This document shows positions 17,830 through 26,733 of a DNA stretch of 42,166 nucleotides, one piece after another (position 1 is the first letter of the stretch; each line of letters starts with the position of its first letter). The translations under genes and the position numbers were made by a program. This DNA is from Verrucomicrobiota bacterium (GTDB lineage: Bacteria > Verrucomicrobiota > Verrucomicrobiia > Palsa-1439). The notes below the pieces were generated by a model. The model ran no database searches. It saw nothing but the letters and a program-made list of their open reading frames with translations, and had not been told where the DNA came from. The stretch covers positions 1 to 42,166 of the forward strand of contig PLTX01000085.1 of assembly GCA_003164675.1 (NCBI GenBank), in the 5' to 3' direction.

Positions 17830-18001
17830 GGCTTAAACCGCCAAAATCTGGAGGTTCTCAAAGTTTTCACTCTAGCACGGGCAATTTCCTTATCCTAGCG
17901 AAATCCCCTCGGAACCCGCTGGCATATCACCTGCTCAAGGTATGGGCGTCGTGGTTTGCGCCACGCAAGGAAACAATGAACCCAAGGGAAACAGGGATAC
18001 C

Positions 18002-18325
18002 ATGGATGCCTCCGCAGCAGAATTTGAACAAGGCGTTATGAAGCACAACGGTAAACAGTCGGAACAGTTGCAGAAGCAGATGGAAGCACTGTACCAGAAC
18101 CTGCGCACGGTCCGCCACTCCATCAACAACAACGTCGCCGTCATCATGGCGATGGCCGAATTGACCCAGCGCAACCCGGCCCAGTGCCAAAAACTCAGCC
18201 AGCTCTGCCTCGAAAAGGCCCCGCAGATCGCGGCGACCATCGGCGGCTTTACCGAGCTGTTTGAGGGCGCCGTCAGCCTCCAGGAAGAACTGGATAGCCA
18301 GGTCCCGGCTCCGCAGAACTCATAG
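18002..18325 (+). CDS. orphan histidine-kinase dimerisation (DHp)-like protein
   Basis: A 107-residue all-helical protein starting at ATG 18002 after ACAGGGA. A coiled-coil-like first helix (EQLQKQMEALYQNL) leads into VRHSINNNVAVIMAMAEL, which resembles the H-box of HisKA domains (H followed by D/S-x-x-N-x-x-x-x-I), with His39 in the phospho-acceptor position. A second helix follows (QLCLEKAPQIAATIGGFTELF), as in a DHp hairpin. There is no ATPase domain. It directly precedes the hybrid kinase, so it could be a phosphotransfer protein or a dimerisation decoy for that pathway (inference). Family assignment is by eye only. Confidence 0.6.
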   Translation: MDASAAEFEQGVMKHNGKQSEQLQKQMEALYQNLRTVRHSINNNVAVIMAMAELTQRNPAQCQKLSQLCLEKAPQIAATIGGFTELFEGAVSLQEELDSQVPAPQNS

Positions 18326-18405
18326 CCAATGCGGCCGAGCGCCACGTGGCTGCCCGTCGGGCGCGCGCCAGCAGGGGCCACAATCGCGCATGGGACAGTA
18401 ATTCT

Positions 18406-19983
18406 GTGAGCACAACGAAAGGCAATTCCGAGGACAACGCGCACGAGCAAGTGCGCGATTGGGAAAAGGTGAACCGGCTCAAAGCCGAGTTTCTGGCCAA
18501 CGTCAGCCACGAACTTCGCACCCCCATCCACGCGATCATCGGTTATACTGAATTGCTGCTCGACAGCGTTTACGGCCAGATCACCGACGAACAGGAAGAG
18601 GCCGTTGGTTTCATCCGCGAAAACGCCCAGGACCTCCTCAGTCTCGTCAACAATCTCCTCGATCTTTCCCGCATCGAAAGCGGTCGCGCCGACCTGATTC
18701 TCCAATCGTTCGACCTGCGCGACCTCATAAGCGAGGTGATCGGCCAGCTCAAACCCATCGCCGATGGCAAGCACAACACGCTGACTTCGGTCGTGCTCAT
18801 CGACCATCCCGTCATTCGCACTGACCGCGGCAAACTGAAACAAATCCTCATCAATCTTGTCGGCAACGCGATCAAGTTTACCGACCACGGGAAGGTGACC
18901 ATCGCCATCGCGGCCGACCCGAATACCAAGTCGGGCGAGAACGGCTCTGTCCCCCGGGTCTCCATCTCGGTGCAGGATACCGGTGTCGGCATTCCCACCG
19001 ACAAACTGGGACGGATCTTTGAGAAGTTCTATCAGGTGGACAGCTCGGCGCACCGTTCGCATGAGGGCACCGGCCTCGGTCTCTACATCACCAAACAGTT
19101 GCTCGATCTTCTCGCGGGGCGCGTGGACGTTCAAAGCACACCCGGCAAGGGCACGACGGTTGCGATCTCCGTTCCCCACAATTTCGAGGAAATTGGAGGC
19201 ATTCAACGCCTGCGCTCGCGGATTGCCGCCGCCAGCTCCGCGGTGCCGTCGACGGGCGGTGACGAAGAGCGCCTCGTGCTCGTCGTCAGCGAGCAGCCCG
19301 ACATTGCCCGCATCCTGGCGGCTGGACTCGGTTCGCGTGAATATCATGTCCGCACCGCGCGTGACGGCGAAGAGGCCATGGCGCTCGCCGTCAAGCTGCA
19401 CCCGTTGGTGGTTCTCCTCGACGCCCACGCCTCCTCGCCTGAACTCTGGTCGCTGTTCCAGGAGTTGAAAACCAAACCCGAGACCAAGAACATCCCCATC
19501 ATTTTCCTGTCCAACGACGCCACGGGTAGCGTGGGGACGCCATTGACGGTCGCCACCGCGCCCACCCCGCGCGACGTGTTGCGCAGTGTCCGCGCCGCCA
19601 CAACCAACGGCAGGAAGAACGTGCTCATTGTGGACGACGAAGAGAGCTTTCGTGACGTGCTCAAGTGCATCCTGGATGGAGAAGGTTACCAGCTTCACGA
19701 AGCGGCCACCGGACGGGAAGCCATCGCGAAGCTGGAAGCCGACAAGCCCGACCTGGTGCTCCTCGATTTGAACCTGCCCGACACGGATGGCTGGGGTGTC
19801 ATGCAATACATGACGCAACACCCCAAGTTCAAGGACGTGGAAGTGCTGATCATCTCGGGTCTGATGCTCAACGAGCGCGAGACCGCGGAAATTGAGACCC
19901 GAGAGTACGAATACATTTACAAGGGTGAGTTCAAGGTGGACCACGTGCTGGAAAGGGTCGCGGACCTCCTGGAGGTGAACTAA
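18406..19983 (+). CDS. hybrid histidine kinase with HisKA, HATPase and two C-terminal receiver domains
   Basis: A 525-residue soluble kinase. It starts with a short coil and then the H-box FLANVSHELRTPIHAIIGYTELL (His35). The ATPase has N-box DRGKLKQILINLVGNAIKF, G1 VQDTGVGIP, the F-box EKFYQVD and G2 GTGLGLYITKQLLDLLAG. No sensor or transmembrane domain precedes the kinase core. A first receiver-like domain (about 285-395) has SEQ where the acidic pair is expected but keeps an Asp in VVLLDAHAS. The second (about 405-525) is complete: VDDEES, LLDLNLPDTDGW and a Lys in YKGEF. A GTG start at 18406 is chosen; a GTG at 18346 is in frame too. The response regulator follows after 2 bp. Confidence 0.92.
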   Translation: MSTTKGNSEDNAHEQVRDWEKVNRLKAEFLANVSHELRTPIHAIIGYTELLLDSVYGQITDEQEEAVGFIRENAQDLLSLVNNLLDLSRIESGRADLILQSFDLRDLISEVIGQLKPIADGKHNTLTSVVLIDHPVIRTDRGKLKQILINLVGNAIKFTDHGKVTIAIAADPNTKSGENGSVPRVSISVQDTGVGIPTDKLGRIFEKFYQVDSSAHRSHEGTGLGLYITKQLLDLLAGRVDVQSTPGKGTTVAISVPHNFEEIGGIQRLRSRIAAASSAVPSTGGDEERLVLVVSEQPDIARILAAGLGSREYHVRTARDGEEAMALAVKLHPLVVLLDAHASSPELWSLFQELKTKPETKNIPIIFLSNDATGSVGTPLTVATAPTPRDVLRSVRAATTNGRKNVLIVDDEESFRDVLKCILDGEGYQLHEAATGREAIAKLEADKPDLVLLDLNLPDTDGWGVMQYMTQHPKFKDVEVLIISGLMLNERETAEIETREYEYIYKGEFKVDHVLERVADLLEVN

Positions 19984-19985
19984 CC

Positions 19986-20741
19986 ATGCCGACCCTCTTG
20001 CTGGTGGAGGACAACCTCCACATTCAACGGATTTTCCAAGACAAGCTTCAGCGCGAGGGCTTCCGGGTCACGACGGCTAACGATGGCGCCGCGGGTTTGG
20101 AACGCGCGGCGGAAACTCATCCCGACGTGATCTTGCTCGACATCATGCTCCCGAAGCTGGACGGATTCCAGGTGCTCACGAAACTGGGTGAGGACCCGGC
20201 GCTCCGCAACATCCCCGTGTTTATTCTGTCGAACCGCGCCGGCAGCAACGACGTGCAGCATGCCGCTTCACTCGGCGCACGCCATTTCTTCGCCAAGGGT
20301 ACCTCCAAACTCCAGGACATTGCCCTTCACCTGCGGGCGGCATGCAGACTGAAGAAGATCCTCCTTTTCACCAGCAGCGCCCAGACCGCCGCGCCCATCA
20401 TGACCGCAGTCGATCACCCGCAAGTGCTCTGCTCCGTTGTCACCGTGCTGTTGGAAACCGTCGGCGCCGCCGAACGCGGCACTCCCGACATGATCATCAT
20501 CGACGGTCGCGCGCCGAATGCGTTCACCCTTCTCCAGCAACTCAAAACGAATCCCCAGGCCAGGACTGTCCCGCTCATCGCGATCCGGGACCACACCCAG
20601 ACACAACATCGCCTCGACGAATTCATCGACAGCGACCGCATTGATACCGACCTCCGGCCTCTTGTGTTAAAAAGATTGGGGCTGACAGAACCGGCCGCAA
20701 CGACGCCGTCTCATACGGAGCCGGCCATCGCGTCCGTGTAG
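19986..20741 (+). CDS. response regulator with a receiver and a second receiver-like domain, no DNA-binding output
   Basis: A 251-residue protein. The N-terminal receiver is canonical: acidic pocket LLLVEDN (E8, D9), phospho-acceptor Asp52 in VILLDIMLPKLDGFQVL, switch Ser in FILSNRAG and Lys in FFAKGTS. The C-terminal half (about 123-235) has the same alternating pattern (KKILLFTSS..., MIIIDGRAP, TVPLIAIRD) but lacks the acidic pair, so it is a degenerate receiver. No HTH or enzymatic output domain is present. It starts 2 bp after the kinase stop and is surely cotranscribed; it may act as a phosphate sink, an adaptor, or the relay target of the kinase. Confidence 0.88.
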   Translation: MPTLLLVEDNLHIQRIFQDKLQREGFRVTTANDGAAGLERAAETHPDVILLDIMLPKLDGFQVLTKLGEDPALRNIPVFILSNRAGSNDVQHAASLGARHFFAKGTSKLQDIALHLRAACRLKKILLFTSSAQTAAPIMTAVDHPQVLCSVVTVLLETVGAAERGTPDMIIIDGRAPNAFTLLQQLKTNPQARTVPLIAIRDHTQTQHRLDEFIDSDRIDTDLRPLVLKRLGLTEPAATTPSHTEPAIASV

Positions 20742-20779
20742 ACGTCACACCGACGCGTACGACAAGTCGCTCTTTGCGT

Positions 20780-21385
20780 TCAGCTCCGGGCCCGGCGACC
20801 AACGCCACGCCGATGAGCGAAAGCCAGCGCGCAAAGGCCCACGCCCACCAGCCAGAGAGAGCCGGGTTCTGGAACCACGAGTTCCCGGCATGACCAGTTG
20901 GACTTGCATCCCCAATCCGTGAGTTCGGGACCCGAACCGTAACACTCGACGGTCCACTGCCACGTATTCGGATTCTGCAGGTTCGCAACCTTATAAGTAA
21001 TGAAGCTGTCGACGCTCCAGCCGGGGAGCGTATTACCCGGGCCACTCGACGTGTTACCACTTCCGTAGTTCTCGCCGTTCACGTAACCAAACCCGAAGTA
21101 ACCGGGTAGGATATCCTTCCCTCCCGTCGGAGTAAACTCTACCGTGCTGCCACATTGCTGAAGTTGCAGGGACGTGGAGAAGTCAAGGACATCAAAGCTA
21201 TCTTCAAAATCCCACCGCCCCGATGGCGACGCGAAATCTCCTCCACCGATTGGCCCGGTGCCGCAGATTGTCAGCGCGAACGACGTCGCGGAATCGCTGG
21301 ACCACGTCACGGCCGCGAAGGTGCTCGACGCAACACAGGCAAACGACACACTCGAGCTCAGCAGGATTAAATGCAGATTTTTCAT
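20780..21385 (-). CDS. PEP-CTERM sorted secreted protein
   Basis: A 201-residue exported protein. The signal peptide (MKNLHLILLSSSVSFACVAS) is followed by a Ser/Gly/Thr-rich, beta-type domain with six or more cysteines. The C-terminus is a PEP-CTERM signal: VVPEPGSLWLVGVGLCALAFA and then a basic tail HRRGVGRRARS. Such signals are recognised by exosortase in the inner membrane and mark proteins for the envelope or extracellular polymer. No exosortase gene is in the window. It is convergent with the response regulator gene, with 38 bp between them. The mature domain is not one I recognise. Confidence 0.85.
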   Translation of the reverse strand: MKNLHLILLSSSVSFACVASSTFAAVTWSSDSATSFALTICGTGPIGGGDFASPSGRWDFEDSFDVLDFSTSLQLQQCGSTVEFTPTGGKDILPGYFGFGYVNGENYGSGNTSSGPGNTLPGWSVDSFITYKVANLQNPNTWQWTVECYGSGPELTDWGCKSNWSCRELVVPEPGSLWLVGVGLCALAFAHRRGVGRRARS

Positions 21386-21987
21386 AAGTCAGATTCGACG
21401 GTCCCCTTTACAACGTTGAGATTACTTGTTAGTGGTGGGGGAATTGAAGACGTTCGGTCTCACCCGGCGACGGTATACCAAACTCAGGAAGAAACAACAC
21501 AGCGCCTGTATCGCAGTTTATAGGTCCCTATTCCCCTACCACAAAACTACAGTGAGCCCACCTCAGGCTCGCGATGATAATAGCACACCTTGCCCTTTGT
21601 ATCAAGTCGAGGCCAAACAAGCTGCTCGTGAGGGAATTTGCAAATGCTTTTATGGCGCTGTAACCATCTGCCGCTTAGGCACTAACCACTCATCCCACCC
21701 CGGCGAGCTGGTCTCCGCCAAAAAAAATCAGCAACATGACCCGCTGCCGAAAACCTTGGACACTGCCTCTGTTTCGCCAGCCCGACGCGCCAAGCACCAC
21801 CGTGGAGTTGTCGGTCACGTGGCGACGCGCCGAGCTCTGCCAGAGGGCAGCGACGATGCACTCCGCGTCGCGATTCGCTGTCCCCTTTGAAATTGACCCC
21901 ACAATTTGGACGCAGTATTCTCATCCGCGGAGGAGGTTGGAGTGGCAACCTCCCCCAAGTTGGGTTGTGGGAAGCAGGGAAGGTCGG
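21386..21987. other. 602-bp divergent intergenic region between two PEP-CTERM genes
   Basis: No gene can be supported here. It must hold the promoters of both PEP-CTERM genes. A strong hairpin lies near its right end (21932-21953). Short open frames are present but have no recognisable product. Confidence 0.6.
21932..21953 (+). promoter_or_regulatory. hairpin in the leader of the second PEP-CTERM gene
   Basis: GGAGGTTG (21932-21939) and CAACCTCC (21946-21953) form a perfect 8-bp stem with a 6-nt loop, 34 bp upstream of the TTG start at 21988. There is no T-run after it, so it looks like a leader structure or protein-binding site, not a terminator. Confidence 0.35.
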
Positions 21988-22818
21988 TTGAATTCAAAGA
22001 GTATTTTTTTGTCGTTGGTGATGGCACTCGGATTTCTGCGGCCTGCGCATTCCCAGATCTATTTCGTCTCCACGCCCGTGAATGGTTACGTCCAACTCGC
22101 TGTCGAAGACGCGGCGGGCTCCACGTCGGCTTACGGCTCGGGCAGTGCCGGGTTTGGCACCCTCAACGACACCGTGTATCTCGACCTGAATGCCGACACC
22201 ATCCGCGAAGTCGGCTCGGTGTCGCTCGGAGGAAACTGCGGCTTTACGTTTAACGATGGCCGGATTGTGGCCGGGTCCAATGGCCTCCAATCGGTAGACG
22301 CCAACGTCACCGTCAACCTGACCGTCCCGAGCGTTTTGTCCTTCGACACAGGCGTTCAACCGTTGCTCTGGGTTCCCGCTATCCAGAGCTATGAATTTAC
22401 CGCCTCCCTCGGATCGGTCCCGGTCACCGGCACCTATTCTGTCGCGACCGGAGGCCAGACGTACACCGGATCGTTGAGCTACAATCTGTTTACGGGAATG
22501 CTCCTGCTGTTTCAGCAGGTCTCCACCTCGAGCTATCCGGCCTTCATCACCCTGACCGGCCTCCACGGTGGCGAACTGCAGCACCCCGGCCCGCAACTGG
22601 TCTATTTCACCGCGTTGAACGGGCTCAATATCGAACTCCATGCGGGCGAGCAGGACGGCACATACGGTTACGGCTGGAACCTCAAACCCATGGAGATTGA
22701 GGCTGAACTCATTCCCGAGCCCAGCAGCCTCGCACTCCTGGCTCTGGGCGCCTGCACGCTCACCGCGCTCCATCGCCGGCGTCGCCGCTTGGCCTTCCGC
22801 AACTCAACCTGCCTGTGA
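21988..22818 (+). CDS. PEP-CTERM sorted secreted protein
   Basis: A 276-residue exported protein. The TTG at 21988, preceded by AGCAGGGAAGG, gives a good signal peptide (LNSKSIFLSLVMALGFLRPA, cleavage after AHS); the frame is open further upstream to 21736, but that part is not protein-like. The mature part is rich in Gly, Ser, Thr and aromatic residues, as in beta-sandwich surface proteins. The C-terminus is a PEP-CTERM signal: IPEPSSLALLALGACTLTAL followed by HRRRRR. It is divergent from the other PEP-CTERM gene and convergent with the alcohol dehydrogenase. It is probably targeted to the cell surface by exosortase; no further function can be read. Confidence 0.82.
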   Translation: MNSKSIFLSLVMALGFLRPAHSQIYFVSTPVNGYVQLAVEDAAGSTSAYGSGSAGFGTLNDTVYLDLNADTIREVGSVSLGGNCGFTFNDGRIVAGSNGLQSVDANVTVNLTVPSVLSFDTGVQPLLWVPAIQSYEFTASLGSVPVTGTYSVATGGQTYTGSLSYNLFTGMLLLFQQVSTSSYPAFITLTGLHGGELQHPGPQLVYFTALNGLNIELHAGEQDGTYGYGWNLKPMEIEAELIPEPSSLALLALGACTLTALHRRRRRLAFRNSTCL

Positions 22819-22866
22819 ATGTCGGGGGCTATGCCGGTCGGGATGCCCGTCGTCTGCCACAACCGG

Positions 22867-23886
22867 CTAATTCCCTGTTGTCAGCACTACCCGAAACCGG
22901 GCCTTGCCGCTCATCATGCGCTCATACGCTTCGGCGGCTCGCTCCAGCGGATAGACTTCATTCATCGACCGCACGCCGCTGAGCGCGCTGAAGGCCAGCG
23001 CCTCTTGTGAATCAATCGACGTGCCGGAATACCAGCCCTTCACCGACCGCCGTCCCGTAATGAGCAGGCCCGGAGACACCTCGATCGACTTGGGAGCACC
23101 GACGACCAGCAACGTCCCGTTCACGCCCAGACCACCCAGCGCTGCGCTCATCGCGTCGCCGTTGGTCACCGTCGCAAGAATGATTTTGGCGCCGCCCAGC
23201 TTCGCCAGTTCCGCCGCCGGATCCTGCGTCTGGCTGTCGATGTAATGCCACGCACCCAGTTTTCGGGCCAGCGGTTCCTTGTCCTTGCCTCGGGCGATGC
23301 CCACCGTCTTGAATCCCATCTTTGCGGCGAACTGCACGCCCAAATGACCGAGTCCGCCGAGGCCGAGAATGGCGACGACATCTCCCGCTCGCGCCCCGCT
23401 GTTTCGCAGAGCGTTGAATGTCGTGATTCCCGCGCACATCAGCGGCGCCGCCTCCACACCCGACAACTCGTCGGGGACCGCCGCCAGCGCTTCGATGGGT
23501 GCGATCATGTAATCGGCGTACCCACCGTCGTACGTGATGCCCGTAACCTGCAGGGCCTCCTGACACGCAAAGAAATCGCCGCGTCGACATGAATCGCACC
23601 GCCCGCAGTGTCCGCCATGCCAACCCACTCCCACCCGCCATCCAACCGTCCAGCCCGCCACGCCCGTCCCGACCGCATCCAGTACACCGACCACCTCATG
23701 CCCCGGCACGCGCGGATACTGAAGCCCCGGCCAACGGCCCTCCTTCGCCAACGAATCGCTGTGGCACACGCCACACGCCTGTACCTTGATTCGCACCGTT
23801 CCCGCGCGCGGCACCGGTATCTCGCGCTCCACCAGTTCCAACGGCCCGCCCGCCTTCGCCACCTGTACCACTCTCATCTTCGCCAT
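22867..23886 (-). CDS. zinc-dependent alcohol dehydrogenase
   Basis: A 339-residue medium-chain dehydrogenase. Catalytic zinc ligands are in ACGVCHSDSLAKEG and VPGHEVVGVLDAVG; the four-cysteine structural zinc site is HCGRCDSCRRGDFFAC. The NAD(P) fold has LGLGGLGHLGVQFAAKMG, and MCAGITTFNALRNSG is the usual hinge. It would reversibly oxidise a primary alcohol to an aldehyde in the cytoplasm; the combination resembles AdhT/AdhP-type enzymes. ATG 23886 is used (MAKMRVVQVAKAGG). It starts 14 bp after the ABC exporter stop, so it is probably in the same transcript, although a functional link is not obvious. Confidence 0.95.
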   Translation of the reverse strand: MAKMRVVQVAKAGGPLELVEREIPVPRAGTVRIKVQACGVCHSDSLAKEGRWPGLQYPRVPGHEVVGVLDAVGTGVAGWTVGWRVGVGWHGGHCGRCDSCRRGDFFACQEALQVTGITYDGGYADYMIAPIEALAAVPDELSGVEAAPLMCAGITTFNALRNSGARAGDVVAILGLGGLGHLGVQFAAKMGFKTVGIARGKDKEPLARKLGAWHYIDSQTQDPAAELAKLGGAKIILATVTNGDAMSAALGGLGVNGTLLVVGAPKSIEVSPGLLITGRRSVKGWYSGTSIDSQEALAFSALSGVRSMNEVYPLERAAEAYERMMSGKARFRVVLTTGN

Positions 23887-23900
23887 GATTGCCCCCAATT

Positions 23901-25847
23901 TCAGCCTGTTGCCGCATCCACTTCCAGTTCATCCAACCGTTCTTCAATCGTCACCGCCGTGGACTGCACGCGGCATAAGTTCGCATACAAACCGCCGAGG
24001 GCCATCAGTTCTTCGTGCGTGCCGCGTTCGATGATATGACCAGCTTTCAACACGAGAATTTGGTCGGCGTTGCGCACCGTCGATAGCCGGTGCGCGATGA
24101 CGAAGCTGGTGCGGTGCGCCATCAACCGATCGAGCGCTTCCTGAATCAGTTTCTCGGTCGCGGTATCCACACTCGCGGTCGCCTCGTCCAGAATCAGAAT
24201 CGGCGGGTCTTTCAGCAACGCCCGCGCGATGCTGACGCGTTGCTTCTCGCCGACGCTGAGCTTCACGCCGCGCTCGCCCACGCGCGAATCGTATTTCTCA
24301 GGCAACCGCATGATGAACTCGTGGCAGTTCGCGGCTTTTGCGGCCTCGATCATCTCCGCCTCGCTCGCGTCCAGCCGGCCATACAAAATGTTCTCGCGAA
24401 TCGTGCCGTTGAACAGAAACGCCTCCTGCGACACAATGCCAATCTGTTGCCGCAACGATTCGAGCGTCACCTCGCGAATATCCTGTCCATCGATGAGAAT
24501 CTGGCCCTGCGTTATATCGTAGAAACGGGGCAACAGATTCACAATCGTGCTCTTGCCGGCGCCCGTCGGGCCGACCAACGCGACCGTCTCGCCGGGCCGG
24601 GCGTGAATGTTGATTCCGTTCAGCACTGTGAGCTTCGCCCGGTACTCGAAGCCCACATCTCGAAACTCGACCTCGCCCCGCACGCGCCCATGGACGGAAC
24701 CCTCACCCTGACCCTCTCCCTTGGAACGGGAGAGGGAAACGAATTCCGGTCTCCTCTCCCCTGGGGGGAGAGGATTAAGGCGAGGGGCTGGTTCTGTGTC
24801 TCGTCCCAACTCACTTGCGCCAGTCTTCTCCCCGACCTCGACGGTCGCATCGAGCGTATCGAACAGGCGCTCGCCCGCCGCCCGCCCCGCCTGGAACATC
24901 TGGTTCAACCCGTGCAAGGATCGTATAGGGTCGTAAAACATGCCGAGATACACCAGGAAACCGACAAACTGTCCCAGCGTCAGCTGAGCCGCAATCACCG
25001 CGCGTCCGCCGAACCACAACACGATGACGTATCCCAACGCGCCCGAAAACGCCATCGCCGGCGAATAAATCGACCACGCGCTCATCACTTTCAGCGTGGC
25101 CGTGCGAAGAGCACCCGCCTTGCCCTCAAATCTCGCCAACTCGTGGACTTCCCGCCCAAATCCCTTGATCTGGCGAATCCCCTGGAGGTTATCGAGCAAT
25201 AGTGCGTTCAAGGCCGAGGTCGCCTGACGCACGAGCCGATAGCGTTTGTGCGCCGTCGTCGTGTAAATCAATCCGCCCGCCGCCAACAACGGGAGTGGCA
25301 CAATCGCCAGTACGGCCAGATGTGCGTTAAACCGAAACATCATGTAGCCCACACCCATAATCGTCAGCAGCGCGACCGTGCCCTGTTCGATGCCGTCAAT
25401 CAGCACGCGCTCGACGGCGTTGACATCGTCGATCACGCGCGTCATCAAATCCCCCGAAGCGCGCTGGTCGTAATACTTGACCGATAGCCGCTGGAGCTTG
25501 TCGTACAAATCCCGCCGCAAATCGAAGATCACCCGTTGCTCGAAACGGTTGTTGAGCTGGAGGCGCAAAACGTTGAACAAGTCGCGCAGAAAAAACGAGG
25601 CGAGCACAAGTCCCGTGAACAGCCCAAGCAAATTCCCGCGCCTTGCCGAGATCACCTCGTCAATGAACAGCTGGGTCAACTTCGGAAACGCCAGGCCTGC
25701 CAGCGTCGAGACAACGGCGCAGGCGATTGTGCCAATGGCAAAACGCGGGTATCGGCGGATGTAGACGAAAATGCGCGCAAAAATCTCCCACGCGCCCCGT
25801 TTCCGCGCGACCATCGTCTCGTCGTTCTCGGTGTCGTGGTGAGCCAT
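23901..25847 (-). CDS. MsbA-type ABC exporter (fused permease and ATPase) with a translated repeat in its linker
   Basis: A 648-residue half-transporter. Residues of about 1-320 are the six-helix exporter permease (LDEVIS-like coupling region, YYDQRASGDLMTRVIDDV). The nucleotide-binding domain has Walker A VGPTGAGKST, Q-loop IVSQEAFLFNGTIREN, signature LSVGEKQRVSIARALL (LSVGE for LSGGQ), Walker B ILILDEATASVD and the H-loop IAHRLST. A homodimer would export a lipid or drug-like substrate using ATP. Between permease and ATPase sits an unusual Pro/Gly/Glu/Arg-rich segment (RLNPLPPGERRPEF... KGEGQGEGS) encoded by a palindromic repeat. ATG 25847 is preferred over the GTG at 25883. Confidence 0.92.
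   Translation of the reverse strand: MAHHDTENDETMVARKRGAWEIFARIFVYIRRYPRFAIGTIACAVVSTLAGLAFPKLTQLFIDEVISARRGNLLGLFTGLVLASFFLRDLFNVLRLQLNNRFEQRVIFDLRRDLYDKLQRLSVKYYDQRASGDLMTRVIDDVNAVERVLIDGIEQGTVALLTIMGVGYMMFRFNAHLAVLAIVPLPLLAAGGLIYTTTAHKRYRLVRQATSALNALLLDNLQGIRQIKGFGREVHELARFEGKAGALRTATLKVMSAWSIYSPAMAFSGALGYVIVLWFGGRAVIAAQLTLGQFVGFLVYLGMFYDPIRSLHGLNQMFQAGRAAGERLFDTLDATVEVGEKTGASELGRDTEPAPRLNPLPPGERRPEFVSLSRSKGEGQGEGSVHGRVRGEVEFRDVGFEYRAKLTVLNGINIHARPGETVALVGPTGAGKSTIVNLLPRFYDITQGQILIDGQDIREVTLESLRQQIGIVSQEAFLFNGTIRENILYGRLDASEAEMIEAAKAANCHEFIMRLPEKYDSRVGERGVKLSVGEKQRVSIARALLKDPPILILDEATASVDTATEKLIQEALDRLMAHRTSFVIAHRLSTVRNADQILVLKAGHIIERGTHEELMALGGLYANLCRVQSTAVTIEERLDELEVDAATG
24699..24790. 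repeat. palindromic repeat inserted in frame in the ABC exporter linker
   Basis: About 92 bp with imperfectly complementary outer ends (CCCTCACCCTG... / ...AAGGCGAGGGG). It contains two strong hairpins: CCCTCTCCC-TTGGAAC-GGGAGAGGG (24712-24736) and CCTCTCCCC-TGG-GGGGAGAGG (24753-24773). Built on the same double-hairpin plan as the repeat at 3521-3593, but with unrelated sequence. Confidence 0.8.
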
Positions 25848-25954
25848 TCGGTTTAGATTACCCAAGCCGCCGAATGGTTGCACGAGGTAATTGAGTTCTT
25901 ACCGGTTTTCGGTTTCAACCGGACGCCTGTTCCACCAGTGTGAACTCGCCATGA

Positions 25955-26185
25955 AAGTTTCCCGTTTGGTCGGTAAATGACCCGGACCATCGGCTGGCTG
26001 ATATCGCGTTTATTGACGCGCACGGCCGCCAGGTGGGGACTGGGGGCAGCTCCTTCGGTTCAGCCATCCGCACGTACGCGTTCCAAGAGGATATACCGTC
26101 CAATCTGCAACTGTACGTTTATCTGGCCGAGCCCGCCGCGATCAGGGCCATTCCCGTCAAGATCGAAAACATCGAACTGCCGTGA
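25955..26185 (+). pseudogene. decayed remnant of an unidentified gene
   Basis: The plus strand is open from 25955 to TGA 26183-26185 and encodes a protein-like tail (VNDPDHRLADIAFIDAHGRQ ... LYVYLAEPAAIRA ... KIENIELP). An in-frame TGA sits at 25952-25954 and no start codon with a ribosome site is found, so the 5' part is missing or broken. The tail resembles C-terminal beta domains of exported proteins, but no family can be named. Confidence 0.4.
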
Positions 26186-26267
26186 ACGGCCGATTGCGCC
26201 GCGACGGATGAAAGACCGCGCTGCGTGCCGGCGACCAGGGCCGGGGCAAGTGCAATGCCGCTCTGCC

Positions 26268-26720
26268 TTACTTCCCGTTGAGCCAGTCGACCACCTTGCG
26301 GGACTCGTTGCCGAACAACACGCGGACCGCGATCCGGATTTCGTCGTGAGATCCGGAGGAACGATGCCATCGTTGCTTGAGCGACCGAAACCACGGGTCG
26401 TACGGCCTGATGGTACAATACACGGCGCGTCGTTCGGCGACCCTGGGCGTCCGGCTGCCCGACAGGAGCTTCCGCATCTGGTCGAGCTTGATCGGCTTCG
26501 ACGTGAACGCCTCGGCAGGCATGCCAAGACGGTAGGCGATGGATTCAATTCCTTTCAACGAAGGCACGCGATTGCCGGAACTGAAATCGCTCACGGACCC
26601 CTGGCTGATGCCGAGTTGCGCGGCGGCCTCCATCTGCGTCCAGTCCGCCGCCGTCAGCAGCATGCGGAAGTTGGCCGTGAAGAGACGGCGGGAATCGGAA
26701 TTTGATTTTACTCTTGACAT
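26268..26720 (-). CDS. XRE-family helix-turn-helix regulator
   Basis: A 150-residue DNA-binding protein. Residues of about 22-75 form a Cro/C1-type HTH (WTQMEAAAQLGISQGSVSDF, then NRVPSLKGIESIAYRLGMPAEAF). The C-terminal half is basic and not recognised. The ATG follows a good ribosome site (AAAGGGGATAGCC). Two CGATAT copies lie directly upstream (26734-26754) and could be its own operator. In context with the excisionase-like, RHH-like and recombinase genes to the right it looks like a regulator of a mobile island. Confidence 0.8.
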   Translation of the reverse strand: MSRVKSNSDSRRLFTANFRMLLTAADWTQMEAAAQLGISQGSVSDFSSGNRVPSLKGIESIAYRLGMPAEAFTSKPIKLDQMRKLLSGSRTPRVAERRAVYCTIRPYDPWFRSLKQRWHRSSGSHDEIRIAVRVLFGNESRKVVDWLNGK

Positions 26721-26733
26721 GGCTATCCCCTTT

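Noticed and set aside
17935..19944. 669-codon minus-strand ORF opposite the hybrid kinase
   Set aside because: The plus strand has complete kinase and receiver motifs; no domain is visible in the antisense frame.
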